Source: SpSt-398 sp033762195
Lineage (GTDB): Bacteria; Bacteroidota; Bacteroidia; Chitinophagales; Chitinophagaceae
Direction: 5' to 3'
Assembly (NCBI GenBank): GCA_033762195.1
Contig: JANRLV010000122.1
Coordinates: 1-28,418, forward strand
Length of the DNA stretch: 28,418 nt
Positions within the stretch are counted from its first letter, which is position 1; each line of letters starts with the position of its first letter. The notes under the pieces were generated by a model that was not told the origin of the DNA, searched no databases, and saw only the letters and a program-made list of their open reading frames with translations. Shown in pieces: positions 1 to 7,488 of the stretch. A program made the translations under genes and the position numbers.

Positions 1-2
1 TT

Positions 3-653
3 GAGGCCGAGGCGTTGAAACTTTCCAAAATTTTTGATAAAAGCAAATTTGAGAACCTGGAGAAGGAGGTAAACTCTTTTGCCGCCAAGAACATTGCAGC
101 CAATCCCGGAAAGGAATTCTATTACAGTAATATTGGCTTAAGTATTGCCGGCCGGGTGTTGGAGGTAGTAGGAAAAAGAAGATTTGACCAGTTGATGACC
201 CAGAAATTATTCCGGTCACTCGCCATGCGCCGCAGCACCTTTAGCAATTTGATGGGAGGGCCGATCAATCCTTCATTTGGTGGTAAATCATCAGCTGACG
301 ATTATATGAACTTTCTGGTCATGTTACTCAATAAAGGCAAGTTTCGGGGGCAACAAGTACTTTCTGAAGAATCCGTAGCCGAGTTGATCAAAATACAAAC
401 GGGTGACCTCCTGATGAAATACCTTCCTGATGCAGGCAAAGGTATGGGCTATGCTTCCGGTGCCTGGGTATTGGAAGAAGATGGGAATGGGAATGCAACA
501 GCCCTTATCTCTCCAAGCCTGTTTGGCTTCTGGTCGGTGGTGGATTTTAAAAGAGGGTACGCCTATCTGCTCTTACCAAAAGAAACGATGGAGAATGATC
601 CAATTACCTTACACAAGGAAATTATCGAGATCATTAATCCCCATTTTGAGTAG
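3..653 (+). CDS. Serine hydrolase of the beta-lactamase (class C-like) family, C-terminal part; 5' end outside the window
   Basis: The reading frame is open from the left edge, so the gene is cut by the window; the TTG at 15 is internal rather than a true start. The visible ~216 residues match the second half of the beta-lactamase/transpeptidase-like (PF00144-type) fold. FYYSNIG provides the YxN motif of the active site, followed by the helical segment (LEVVGKRRFDQLMTQKLF) typical of these hydrolases. The SxxK nucleophile motif must lie upstream and cannot be checked. These proteins in Bacteroidota are usually periplasmic esterases or peptidases rather than antibiotic-resistance enzymes; substrate cannot be told. 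The gene ends 4 nt before the convergent amidohydrolase gene. Confidence 0.8.
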   Translation, partial: EAEALKLSKIFDKSKFENLEKEVNSFAAKNIAANPGKEFYYSNIGLSIAGRVLEVVGKRRFDQLMTQKLFRSLAMRRSTFSNLMGGPINPSFGGKSSADDYMNFLVMLLNKGKFRGQQVLSEESVAELIKIQTGDLLMKYLPDAGKGMGYASGAWVLEEDGNGNATALISPSLFGFWSVVDFKRGYAYLLLPKETMENDPITLHKEIIEIINPHFE

Positions 654-657
654 GGAT

Positions 658-2376
658 TTATTTACTTCCTGAATACTTTAGTTTCCCGTTCACGATCGTC
701 ATCATTACTTTGGTATCTTTTATTTCTTCATCCTTACAAGTAACCAGGTTGTTGGATAAGAGCACAAAGTCGGCATACTTGCCCACTTCAATGGAGCCTT
801 TTACTTTTTCCTGGAAAGAAGAATAAGCATTGGCCAGGGTATATGAATGAATGGCCTGTTCACGGGTCATACGCTGCTCGGGATAAAATACAGTACCATC
901 TTTCAATTGGCGGGTTACACTTGCATAATAACAGGCGATTGGATCTTCATCTTCTACCGGCACGTCGGTGCCATTGGTGACCACTACTCCGGCTTTTAAG
1001 AAGGATTGCCAAACATAAGCACCTTCACGCGACCGTTGTTCGCCCAATCGTTTAGGTACAAAGGGGGCATCGCTGGTGCAATGAATGCCTTGCATGGAGG
1101 CGATCACATTCCATTCTTTGAAACGGGGTATCTCGGTTGGATTGACGTGTTGCGCGTGTTCGATGCGCCAGCGGTGGTCTTTGGTTTTTTCCTTGGCTAT
1201 TTTCTTTGCATACAGATCGATCAATTCCCGGTTGGCGCGATCACCGATGGCATGCACACAGAGTTGCAATTGATTTTCCCAGCAGAAATCAGCGATCGCC
1301 TGAAGCGAATCCAGATTAAACGTTGCCTCCCCTACCCAACCCGGCCGATCGGAATAAGGTTCCAGTAACCAGGCACCATAAGACCCAAGCGCTCCATCGA
1401 GGGACACTTTAACCGCTTTGACGGTGAGATGGGCATTCCCGGCATCAACAATCGGAAAAACACCTGCATTGGCGCGGAGTACACTGTTTCGTTCCCGCAC
1501 CATCAGCCAATGGCGAATATTCAATTTACCGGAATCAGCTAATTCCTTCATCCATTTTACCTGGGTAAAGGAGGAACCTGCATCCTGAAAACTGGTGATC
1601 CCTTTTTTCAGGCAATCTTCTTCAGCCAATTTAATACTCTCGGCCCAACGCGCTTTTTGTTCATCCTCGGTTTGCTGGTTCACAAAAGTTGCATAGGCCC
1701 TATTGACCAGCGATTGGGCTGTTTCTGCAAGGACACCTACCACCCGGCCTGTCTTGTCCCGGACGATCTCGCCACCCGAAGGATTGGGTGTATTGGCATT
1801 TATCCCGGCCAACTCCATGGCCTTTGCATTCACATAGCTACTATGTCCGCTGGCATGGGAGAGCAATACCGGATTATTGGGTGATACTTTATCCAATTCT
1901 TCATGATAGGGATACCCCAGAAAATTAACGGCCGGTGCAGGATTCCATTTTTCCTGGTGCCAGCCCCAACCGATTATCCAATCACCGGGTTTTGCTTTGC
2001 TGACGGCTTCTTTTACTTTTTCCACGATCTCATCCCAGTTCTTCACTGTCATCAGGTTCAGACTGACCAAAGAGGCGCCTAACCCGTGTATATGGCCATG
2101 CCCTTCGATAAAACCGGGCATCAGAAATTGTCCTTTGCAATCTATGGACTCCGTTTGGCTGCCAATAAACTTCTCTGCTTCTGTATTGCTGCCTACAAAA
2201 ATGATCTTCCCCTCCTTCACCGCAACAGCTTCTGCCATCGGCTGTGCCGGGTTAACTGTATACACCTGGGCATGATGAAGGACCAGGTCGGCCTGGTTCT
2301 TTGAACTGGCACAGCTGACCAGAATGACGAATAACGGAAGAATGCTAAAGAAGGATTGAAAGGATGATTTTCTCAT
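658..2376 (-). CDS. Lipoprotein amidohydrolase, YtcJ-like (Amidohydro_3 family)
   Basis: A 572-residue metal-dependent hydrolase. I chose the ATG at 2376 over an upstream in-frame ATG at 2457 because it places a lipoprotein signal peptide at the N-terminus (MRKSSFQSFF..., lipobox LVSC, Cys22). The amidohydrolase composite domain follows: the metal motif GHGHIHG (about residues 92-98), HAIGDRA, RIEHAQH and a TNGTDVPVEDEDP segment corresponding to the catalytic Asp region. In this family the YtcJ/Amidohydro_3 branch acts on N-acyl or related amides, but the substrate here is unknown. The lipobox predicts membrane anchoring in the periplasm or on the outer membrane. It is divergent from queG across ~120 nt and convergent with the beta-lactamase-family gene. 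Confidence 0.88.
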   Translation of the reverse strand: MRKSSFQSFFSILPLFVILVSCASSKNQADLVLHHAQVYTVNPAQPMAEAVAVKEGKIIFVGSNTEAEKFIGSQTESIDCKGQFLMPGFIEGHGHIHGLGASLVSLNLMTVKNWDEIVEKVKEAVSKAKPGDWIIGWGWHQEKWNPAPAVNFLGYPYHEELDKVSPNNPVLLSHASGHSSYVNAKAMELAGINANTPNPSGGEIVRDKTGRVVGVLAETAQSLVNRAYATFVNQQTEDEQKARWAESIKLAEEDCLKKGITSFQDAGSSFTQVKWMKELADSGKLNIRHWLMVRERNSVLRANAGVFPIVDAGNAHLTVKAVKVSLDGALGSYGAWLLEPYSDRPGWVGEATFNLDSLQAIADFCWENQLQLCVHAIGDRANRELIDLYAKKIAKEKTKDHRWRIEHAQHVNPTEIPRFKEWNVIASMQGIHCTSDAPFVPKRLGEQRSREGAYVWQSFLKAGVVVTNGTDVPVEDEDPIACYYASVTRQLKDGTVFYPEQRMTREQAIHSYTLANAYSSFQEKVKGSIEVGKYADFVLLSNNLVTCKDEEIKDTKVMMTIVNGKLKYSGSK

Positions 2377-2394
2377 ATTCAGGAGTTTGCCTTT

Positions 2395-2402
2395 CAAAGA
2401 TA
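2395..2402 (-). promoter_or_regulatory. Candidate -7 promoter element TATCTTTG for the amidohydrolase gene
   Basis: On the minus strand this reads TATCTTTG, an exact match to the Bacteroidetes -7 consensus TAnnTTTG, ending 18 nt before the ATG at 2376. No TTTG is seen at the expected -33 position, so this rests on the -7 match alone. It also supports the shorter start, since the longer frame begins upstream of it. Confidence 0.4.
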
Positions 2403-2473
2403 GGGATGTTTGGTATCTGATATACCTTAGGCCGAGGGACATAAAGAAGCGTAGCAAAGGTGACAGGAAACTT

Positions 2474-2481
2474 TAATTTTG
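2474..2481 (+). promoter_or_regulatory. Candidate -7 promoter element TAATTTTG for queG
   Basis: TAATTTTG matches TAnnTTTG exactly and ends 14 nt before the GTG at 2496, predicting a leader of only a few nucleotides. No -33 TTTG is visible at the expected spacing. Confidence 0.35.
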
Positions 2482-2495
2482 ATTATTATTGAAAA

Positions 2496-3425
2496 GTGGG
2501 AACCCAACAACAACATACCGCAACGATCAAAATACTGGCCCGGCAATTGGGGTTTGATCATTGTGGGATCGCCAAGGCCGAAGCCCTGGAAGAAGATGCC
2601 CGTCGCCTTGAAAAATGGTTGGCAAAGGGTATGCATGGAGGGATGGCCTACATGGAAAATCATTTTGACCTGCGTACCGATCCGCGAAAACTGGTTCCCG
2701 GCGCTCGCTCCGTCATTACCCTTTTGTTGAATTATTTCCCGGAAAAAGAACAAAATCCTTCTGCGCCGCAGATCTCCAAGTATGCATACGGAAAGGATTA
2801 CCATGAGGTCATTCGCGCCAAGCTGAAAGATTTATTGGCAATGATCAGGGAAAGAGTTGGCGAGATCAATGGCCGGGGTTTTGTGGATTCGGCTCCCGTA
2901 CTGGAGCGGAGCTGGGCACAAAAAAGCGGTTTGGGTTGGATCGGAAAGAATGGGAATCTGATCACCCGTAGCGGCGGATCCTTTTTCTTTATTGCTACAT
3001 TGATCACCGACATTGATCTTGAACCCGATGATCCATTTGCGCGTGATTATTGCGGCACCTGTAATAAATGTGTGGAAAGTTGCCCAACGGAAGCCATTCT
3101 CCCGGATAAAACGATCAATGGCAGCCAATGTATTTCCTACTTCACCATTGAATTAAAGGATCAGTTGATACCGGAGGAAATGAAAGGAAAATTTGATAAC
3201 TGGATGTTTGGTTGTGATACCTGTCAGGATGTTTGCCCCTGGAACCGGTTTTCTACCCCTACCCTGGAGGGCGCTTTTCATCCGCTGCCAGCAGTCCTGA
3301 ATTTTACTTCGGCAGAATGGGAAGCGTTGAGCGAAGATGCTTTTAAAAACATCTTCCGTGACTCCCCACTGAAGCGGGCAAAATGGGAAGGGGTGAGGAG
3401 AAATTTGAGGTTTCTGAAAGGTTGA
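2496..3425 (+). CDS. queG: Epoxyqueuosine reductase QueG
   Basis: A 309-residue cytoplasmic iron-sulfur and cobalamin enzyme that reduces epoxyqueuosine to queuosine in tRNA, the last step of Q biosynthesis. Two [4Fe-4S] cluster motifs are intact: CGTCNKCVESCP (Cys186, 189, 192, 196) and GCDTCQDVCPWN (Cys240, 243, 247), with Cys212 between them. The family signature GFVDSAPVLER contains the presumed catalytic Asp131. The length fits the short form lacking the C-terminal HEAT-repeat extension of the E. coli protein. The start is GTG at 2496: a TGA lies in frame immediately upstream at 2490 and the next ATGs would remove conserved sequence. No other queuosine gene is in the window. Confidence 0.93.
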   Translation: MGTQQQHTATIKILARQLGFDHCGIAKAEALEEDARRLEKWLAKGMHGGMAYMENHFDLRTDPRKLVPGARSVITLLLNYFPEKEQNPSAPQISKYAYGKDYHEVIRAKLKDLLAMIRERVGEINGRGFVDSAPVLERSWAQKSGLGWIGKNGNLITRSGGSFFFIATLITDIDLEPDDPFARDYCGTCNKCVESCPTEAILPDKTINGSQCISYFTIELKDQLIPEEMKGKFDNWMFGCDTCQDVCPWNRFSTPTLEGAFHPLPAVLNFTSAEWEALSEDAFKNIFRDSPLKRAKWEGVRRNLRFLKG

Positions 3426-3472
3426 ATGAACACATTGCTGAAAGCAGGATGAGGGCGGAATGTTATTGCACC

Positions 3473-4069
3473 CTAAAACACCCTGAACCCAAGCTTTATA
3501 TCCACCCGGTTAAATTCATACTTGATCGAGCGGTTTGTTTTAATGGTCGTGGTTGTTGAAGGATCCCAAGTAGTCTCCACCCATTTTTCCGTCATGGTCT
3601 TTGAGGAATACCCCAGGGAAATACTGAATCCCTTTCCTGTTTTACTTTGCAATTGAACACCTATACCTCCCTGCAGGTACCTGCCATGTTCAAAGGTTGA
3701 AGGGGTGTAAAATTGGCCACCTCCAATCCAATCATAATAATAGAAGCGTTGAAATTCGGTAGGCCAGGCAAAATTAGCTCCGGCACCGGCGTATACGAAG
3801 GGGCGTTTTTTCTGATTCCCAAAAAAACGTTTTGCTTCCGCATAGAATGGAACCGATCTTTTTTCATAGAAATCTATTTCGGCGCTACCTCCAAATTGCC
3901 AGGGGCCCCATTCTACCCCGGAACTAAATCCTAATGCACCATCAACCGATTGTGTACCATTGAGCAAGGTGATCTGCGGTTGAAGATAAAAGGCTGATCT
4001 TTTTTGCCCAAAACCTGCTCCGGTAGCCAATAATATAAGGACAAGGACTAAGCCTGATGATTTTTTCAT
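3473..4069 (-). CDS. Small outer-membrane beta-barrel protein, function unknown
   Basis: A 198-residue protein with a clear Sec signal peptide (MKKSSGLVLVLILLATGAGFGQ, cleavage near residue 22). The mature part alternates short hydrophobic and aromatic stretches with Gly/Asn turns (FYLQPQITLL, WQFGGSAEIDFY, PFVYAGAGANF, GFSISLGYSS, FNRVDIKLGFRVF) and ends in Phe, the usual C-terminal signature of an outer-membrane barrel; I estimate about eight strands. The start lies 5 nt after the stop of the LVIVD lipoprotein gene, so the two are almost certainly cotranscribed as the end of the sigma-factor cluster. A ligand or transport role cannot be read from the sequence. It converges with queG across 47 nt. 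Confidence 0.75.
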   Translation of the reverse strand: MKKSSGLVLVLILLATGAGFGQKRSAFYLQPQITLLNGTQSVDGALGFSSGVEWGPWQFGGSAEIDFYEKRSVPFYAEAKRFFGNQKKRPFVYAGAGANFAWPTEFQRFYYYDWIGGGQFYTPSTFEHGRYLQGGIGVQLQSKTGKGFSISLGYSSKTMTEKWVETTWDPSTTTTIKTNRSIKYEFNRVDIKLGFRVF

Positions 4070-4074
4070 GTAGA

Positions 4075-5334
4075 TTAGTTTTGAATGGTGAGTTTACTTT
4101 GGACAACAGGTGATGAGGGATTGTTATAGTTCACAAAATAGACCCCATCTTCAGCCACTACCAGGGCCAATCCCTGCAAGGCGATCACATCCAGCGGCAA
4201 TAAGCCGGTCAGTGTTCCGAGATTTGTGATCTGCAAAGGATTGGAAGCATCCATGAACTTCAACCCTTCCGAACCGTCGCAGACCATGAGAATATTTCCA
4301 TCCTTGGAAAGCCCTGAGGGAGATGATAACAGATATGTTTTCATCAAGACCGGCGAAGTAATATTTGTTATATCGACCACATCCAATTGATTCGAAAATC
4401 CACCACAGAAAGAACCTCCACGAAGGGTCACATAGGCATAGTTTCCATCGGCAATTACCGGGTCGCAGGAGCGGATATGTGATACCTGAGAAAGGAAGTT
4501 TGGTGCATTGGGATCGGATAACCCATAAACGTACATGCCAGTTTGCGAGCCTATAAAAAGTTTGTCCTGATAAGGAAATACGGTTTCAATATCGCCGCGG
4601 GGAAAATTTCTTGTAGCCATATAGGTGGGTGTAGCGGGTTGCGCCGTATTGAACACTTTCAGGTCTGAATGGCTTACTGTATATAACCGGTCATTGTAAA
4701 GTGCAAACCGTGCCAGGGAACCACCAATTCCATTAGTCACACCCGGATTGGAATTGGGTGACGCATAGCTGCTAAAGGCCTGGGCACTTAATACCCCCAT
4801 ATCAAAAAATACTTTGGCTCCACCGCCTTGTGACTGATAATCGCTTCGGATGGTCGTGTCTACCCTTACCCACTCTGTGATCACCAAGCTGGTATCTACC
4901 ATATATCCCGCTTCATAAATGCGATGAGGGAAAACTCCTTCCTGATAATAGGCGAGCGTAACATTTGCAGGGTCAGAAATATCAATGCTCATCAGATCGG
5001 AATAACAATCTGCATAAAGGTAATTCCCCCGTACTGCAATATCTACGTTTCCGGGAATATGGATGAATCCTTTCTTGACCGGTGCAGCCGGATTGCTGAA
5101 ATCAATCACGTGTACTCCTTTATTGTATTCGTTCAGGAAAAGGTAGTTGCCTTTGACAAATATCTTACCTGGAATACGTATCTCTTCATTGTTGTCATTC
5201 TTAATGGCTGCCTTTACTTCCGCGCGTGTGTGATATACCGGACGAAAGAAGGTGTATTTCTCCTCCATTTTATCCTTGATACAGGAACTAAGTAAGGTGG
5301 TAAGCGCCAACAGGGAAACGAGTATGTGTCGCAT
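4075..5334 (-). CDS. LVIVD-repeat lipoprotein (predicted beta-propeller)
   Basis: A 419-residue protein starting at the ATG at 5334, which gives a lipoprotein signal (MRHILVSLLALTTLLSSC, lipobox Cys18); an upstream ATG at 5370 would bury this signal and is less likely. The body is made of degenerate ~40-residue repeats of the LVIVD type: GVHVIDFSNPAAP, DLMSIDISDPANV, DLKVFNTAQPATP, GMYVYGLSDPNAP, QLDVVDITNITSP and GLKFMDASNPLQI, each preceded by a strand such as GNYLFLNEY or GNYAYVTLR. Such repeats form a beta-propeller displayed in the periplasm or on the surface. Activity is unknown. It lies 54 nt after the beta-barrel gene and 5 nt before the small OMP gene, in the sigma-factor operon; a sensing or binding role is inference. 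Confidence 0.8.
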   Translation of the reverse strand: MRHILVSLLALTTLLSSCIKDKMEEKYTFFRPVYHTRAEVKAAIKNDNNEEIRIPGKIFVKGNYLFLNEYNKGVHVIDFSNPAAPVKKGFIHIPGNVDIAVRGNYLYADCYSDLMSIDISDPANVTLAYYQEGVFPHRIYEAGYMVDTSLVITEWVRVDTTIRSDYQSQGGGAKVFFDMGVLSAQAFSSYASPNSNPGVTNGIGGSLARFALYNDRLYTVSHSDLKVFNTAQPATPTYMATRNFPRGDIETVFPYQDKLFIGSQTGMYVYGLSDPNAPNFLSQVSHIRSCDPVIADGNYAYVTLRGGSFCGGFSNQLDVVDITNITSPVLMKTYLLSSPSGLSKDGNILMVCDGSEGLKFMDASNPLQITNLGTLTGLLPLDVIALQGLALVVAEDGVYFVNYNNPSSPVVQSKLTIQN

Positions 5335-5388
5335 AAACAGGTTTTTGAAGTTGACAACACATTTATCCAATGCGTTGCATCTGATTAT

Positions 5389-6780
5389 TTAAAAAGGAAA
5401 CGTCAATTGTACTCCAGTGAAATGAGCGGCTTTTGGGTCACCAACCTCTTTTTTGTAAAAACTATGCAAGCCCGCCTGATAGGTTAACCCAATACCGAGG
5501 GGATGCCTGGATCCATTGAACAAACTTGTACCAAAGCCAAGCTGGAGTTGCCATTGGCTCTTTCGTACCTGGTCGCGGTCATCAAAATAACCATATCCTC
5601 CATATACAAGTCCACGGGCCTTGATGACCTGACCATACAGGAGTCCGGTTTCAAGTTGCAACGGCAGGTTTTTGCTTTTCCCGATCTTCCACATCATGGA
5701 CATGGGTAATTCAAGTACCAGGTAACGGGAACGGAAGTTGGTGAATGTTCCTCCCCGATAGAATCCGGCCGATTGATCACTTAAGGAGAAATTTGGGCTG
5801 GCGGCACTATCGCGGTAGGCCCCTACCTGGCGATCATGACTATACTGAGCAAACCCGAGGCCTGTTTTAAAATAGTGCTTTGGTCCAACCGGGAATTGCC
5901 TGCCCACCATAAATCCAAATGAAAATGCAGCTTTGGGAAGTGTTTCGGAGATGATTGTCGCATTGGAATTACCGGTTCCGGTTCCGGGGCCGTTAAGATT
6001 TCCCGCAAATGCTTTTTCGGAGGTCCCTCCAAAAAGCGGATTAGCTATATTGTAACCCCCTGCCTTAACTGCGAATATCCATTTCGGAGACCGACGGGAG
6101 GAAGGCTTAACAATTGAAGGAGATTTGGCATCAAGCGTTTCCAGCCAATGAAATCCGGAGGAGAACCAACCATTTTTTAATGATTCAGGTTGAACTTTGA
6201 TTAGGTTAGCGGGAGCTATACTACGTTTTACCTGATCTGTTATTTCCCGTATGGTGTTTCTTTCCAGGACAGGTTTTCCGGCTGAAATTTCTTCCGCTGA
6301 GGTAATAAATCCAACGCTTTCATTGACAGGTTCAGGATTGGTTACATTTTTATCTTTTAAAGGTTTATTGGTATTTGATCTCTTCCTTTCAATGGCTACT
6401 TCTGGTGAAGCGGTTATCTGTTTAGGGCCGGAAGAAAGTCCTGATGCATTTTTCCCAGTCTTTTCCTTTGGCATTGGTAAGGTGTTGGTTCCCGGGTCAA
6501 CTGTCAGGTTCGAACTTTCCTGCTCTTTCTTTATCGCTTCTTTGACTGTTGCGGGCTGTACGGTGGTCAGTTCGGAGGATGCGTTTGAGTCCGGTCTATT
6601 CAAGAGAAAATAGGTGGCCATCGCTCCTCCCAACAGGAAGGGAAACAACCAGAAAAGAAAACGCCGACGCTTTCTCTCCCGGATCTTTTCCTCCACGATC
6701 AGCCATACATCATCGGAGGGAGGAAGCTTGAACCCCTCCATCTCTTCCTGTACTCTTTTTTCAAAATTATTGGTCGGCAT
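5389..6780 (-). CDS. Putative envelope-spanning regulator: cytoplasmic N-terminus, one TM helix, long linker and C-terminal beta-barrel
   Basis: A 463-residue protein without a cleavable signal. Residues 1-40 are charged and cytoplasmic in character (FEKRVQEEMEGFKLPPSDDVWLIVEE then IRERKRRRR-like basic run), followed by a single TM helix at about 41-61 (FLFWLFPFLLGGAMATYFLL). Residues ~62-230 are Ser/Thr/Pro/Lys-rich and probably disordered. Residues ~234-463 look like an outer-membrane barrel (FAVKAGGYNI, AAFSFGFMVG, YFKTGLGFAQYSH, RYLVLELPMSMMW, LQLETGLLYG, WQLQLGFGTSLF) ending FTGVQLTFPF with terminal Phe. The start overlaps the sigma-factor gene by 14 nt. The context suggests that the N-terminus binds and restrains the sigma factor; this is inference. 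Whether one chain spans both membranes is unproven. Confidence 0.7.
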   Translation of the reverse strand: MPTNNFEKRVQEEMEGFKLPPSDDVWLIVEEKIRERKRRRFLFWLFPFLLGGAMATYFLLNRPDSNASSELTTVQPATVKEAIKKEQESSNLTVDPGTNTLPMPKEKTGKNASGLSSGPKQITASPEVAIERKRSNTNKPLKDKNVTNPEPVNESVGFITSAEEISAGKPVLERNTIREITDQVKRSIAPANLIKVQPESLKNGWFSSGFHWLETLDAKSPSIVKPSSRRSPKWIFAVKAGGYNIANPLFGGTSEKAFAGNLNGPGTGTGNSNATIISETLPKAAFSFGFMVGRQFPVGPKHYFKTGLGFAQYSHDRQVGAYRDSAASPNFSLSDQSAGFYRGGTFTNFRSRYLVLELPMSMMWKIGKSKNLPLQLETGLLYGQVIKARGLVYGGYGYFDDRDQVRKSQWQLQLGFGTSLFNGSRHPLGIGLTYQAGLHSFYKKEVGDPKAAHFTGVQLTFPF

Positions 6781-7330
6781 ACGATCCGGTTTTAAAATTG
6801 ATCTGATTTTTTCTTTCCAGCCAGGCGATCAGCAGGCTTCTGGCCCGTGCGTATTGTGATCGGGATGTGCCTTCATGGATACCCAGCAATTTCCCGATCT
6901 CAACATGTGTATATCCCTCTACGGCATAAAGGTTAAATATGGTCTGGTATCCCAGGGGCAATTGGCGGATCAGTTCCGCCAGTTCCTTTCCGCTTACACG
7001 CCATTCAGGGTCTTCATCAGATACCGGATGAAGACCTTCGTTTTCGAAAGAAAGTTCTTGCCGGTAATGTCTGTTCTTCTTGAGGTAATTAAGTGCCGTG
7101 GTCACCATGATTCGCCTTACCCAGGCGCCCAATTCCCCATCAAACCGGTATTGATCCAGGTGATGGAACACTTTAACAAAGCCTTCCTGCAGGATATCCT
7201 CCGCATCAGTAATGGACTTGGTATAACGATAGCACAGACCCAACATACTTTCAGCGTAACGCTCATAAAGCAGTCGTTGGGCCTCAGGCTTTCGCCGAAG
7301 GCATTCTTTTACCAGTTTCCTTTCATCCAT
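6767..7330 (-). CDS. ECF-type RNA polymerase sigma factor
   Basis: A 187-residue sigma-70 family factor of the extracytoplasmic-function type. Sigma region 2 spans about residues 20-88 (LLYERYAESMLGLCYRYT, DAEDILQEGFVKVFHHL, and GAWVRRIMVTTALNYLKK, the -10 recognition helix). Sigma region 4 spans about 115-172, with the helix-turn-helix in YTHVEIGKLLGIHEGTSRSQ. There is no sigma 1.1 or region 3, as expected for ECF factors. The gene overlaps the TM/beta-barrel gene by 14 nt, indicating translational coupling and a shared regulatory function. It heads a probable operon of four genes. Target promoters are unknown. The intergenic inverted repeat at 7407-7438 could be part of its control. Confidence 0.92.
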   Translation of the reverse strand: MDERKLVKECLRRKPEAQRLLYERYAESMLGLCYRYTKSITDAEDILQEGFVKVFHHLDQYRFDGELGAWVRRIMVTTALNYLKKNRHYRQELSFENEGLHPVSDEDPEWRVSGKELAELIRQLPLGYQTIFNLYAVEGYTHVEIGKLLGIHEGTSRSQYARARSLLIAWLERKNQINFKTGSYADQ

Positions 7331-7406
7331 GGATTTTCAATAAAAACACACCCCTGGGTGGGAATTATTGATGATTGATTGCTGATTATTAATTTAGATT
7401 CAAATA

Positions 7407-7438
7407 GGTGACAACGCGCTTCTCTTGTTCGTTGCACC
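7407..7438. promoter_or_regulatory. Inverted repeat between the sigma factor gene and bioA, candidate operator
   Basis: GGTGACAACG (7407-7416) and CGTTGCACC (7430-7438) are inverted copies with one extra base, separated by 13 nt. The site sits between two divergent genes, about 50 nt upstream of bioA. Arm length and spacing fit a dimeric repressor site. Which gene it serves, and whether BirA or another regulator binds, cannot be told from the sequence. Confidence 0.35.
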
Positions 7439-7477
7439 CAAAGGTCCCTATTTTTTAGTTCGTTGAAAATGAATGAG

Positions 7478-7485
7478 TAATTTTG
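7478..7485 (+). promoter_or_regulatory. Candidate -7 promoter element TAATTTTG immediately upstream of bioA
   Basis: An exact TAnnTTTG match that ends 3 nt before the ATG at 7489. If it is active the transcript would begin at or next to the start codon, making it leaderless. The -33 position shows only a T-rich run without the G. Confidence 0.3.
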
Positions 7486-7488
7486 ACT

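Noticed and set aside
1..653. Complete small hydrolase gene starting at TTG 15
   Set aside because: The frame is open to the window edge and the family needs an upstream SxxK region.
2427..2804. Minus-strand frame overlapping the queG start
   Set aside because: It overlaps the conserved QueG N-terminus and shows no recognisable protein features.
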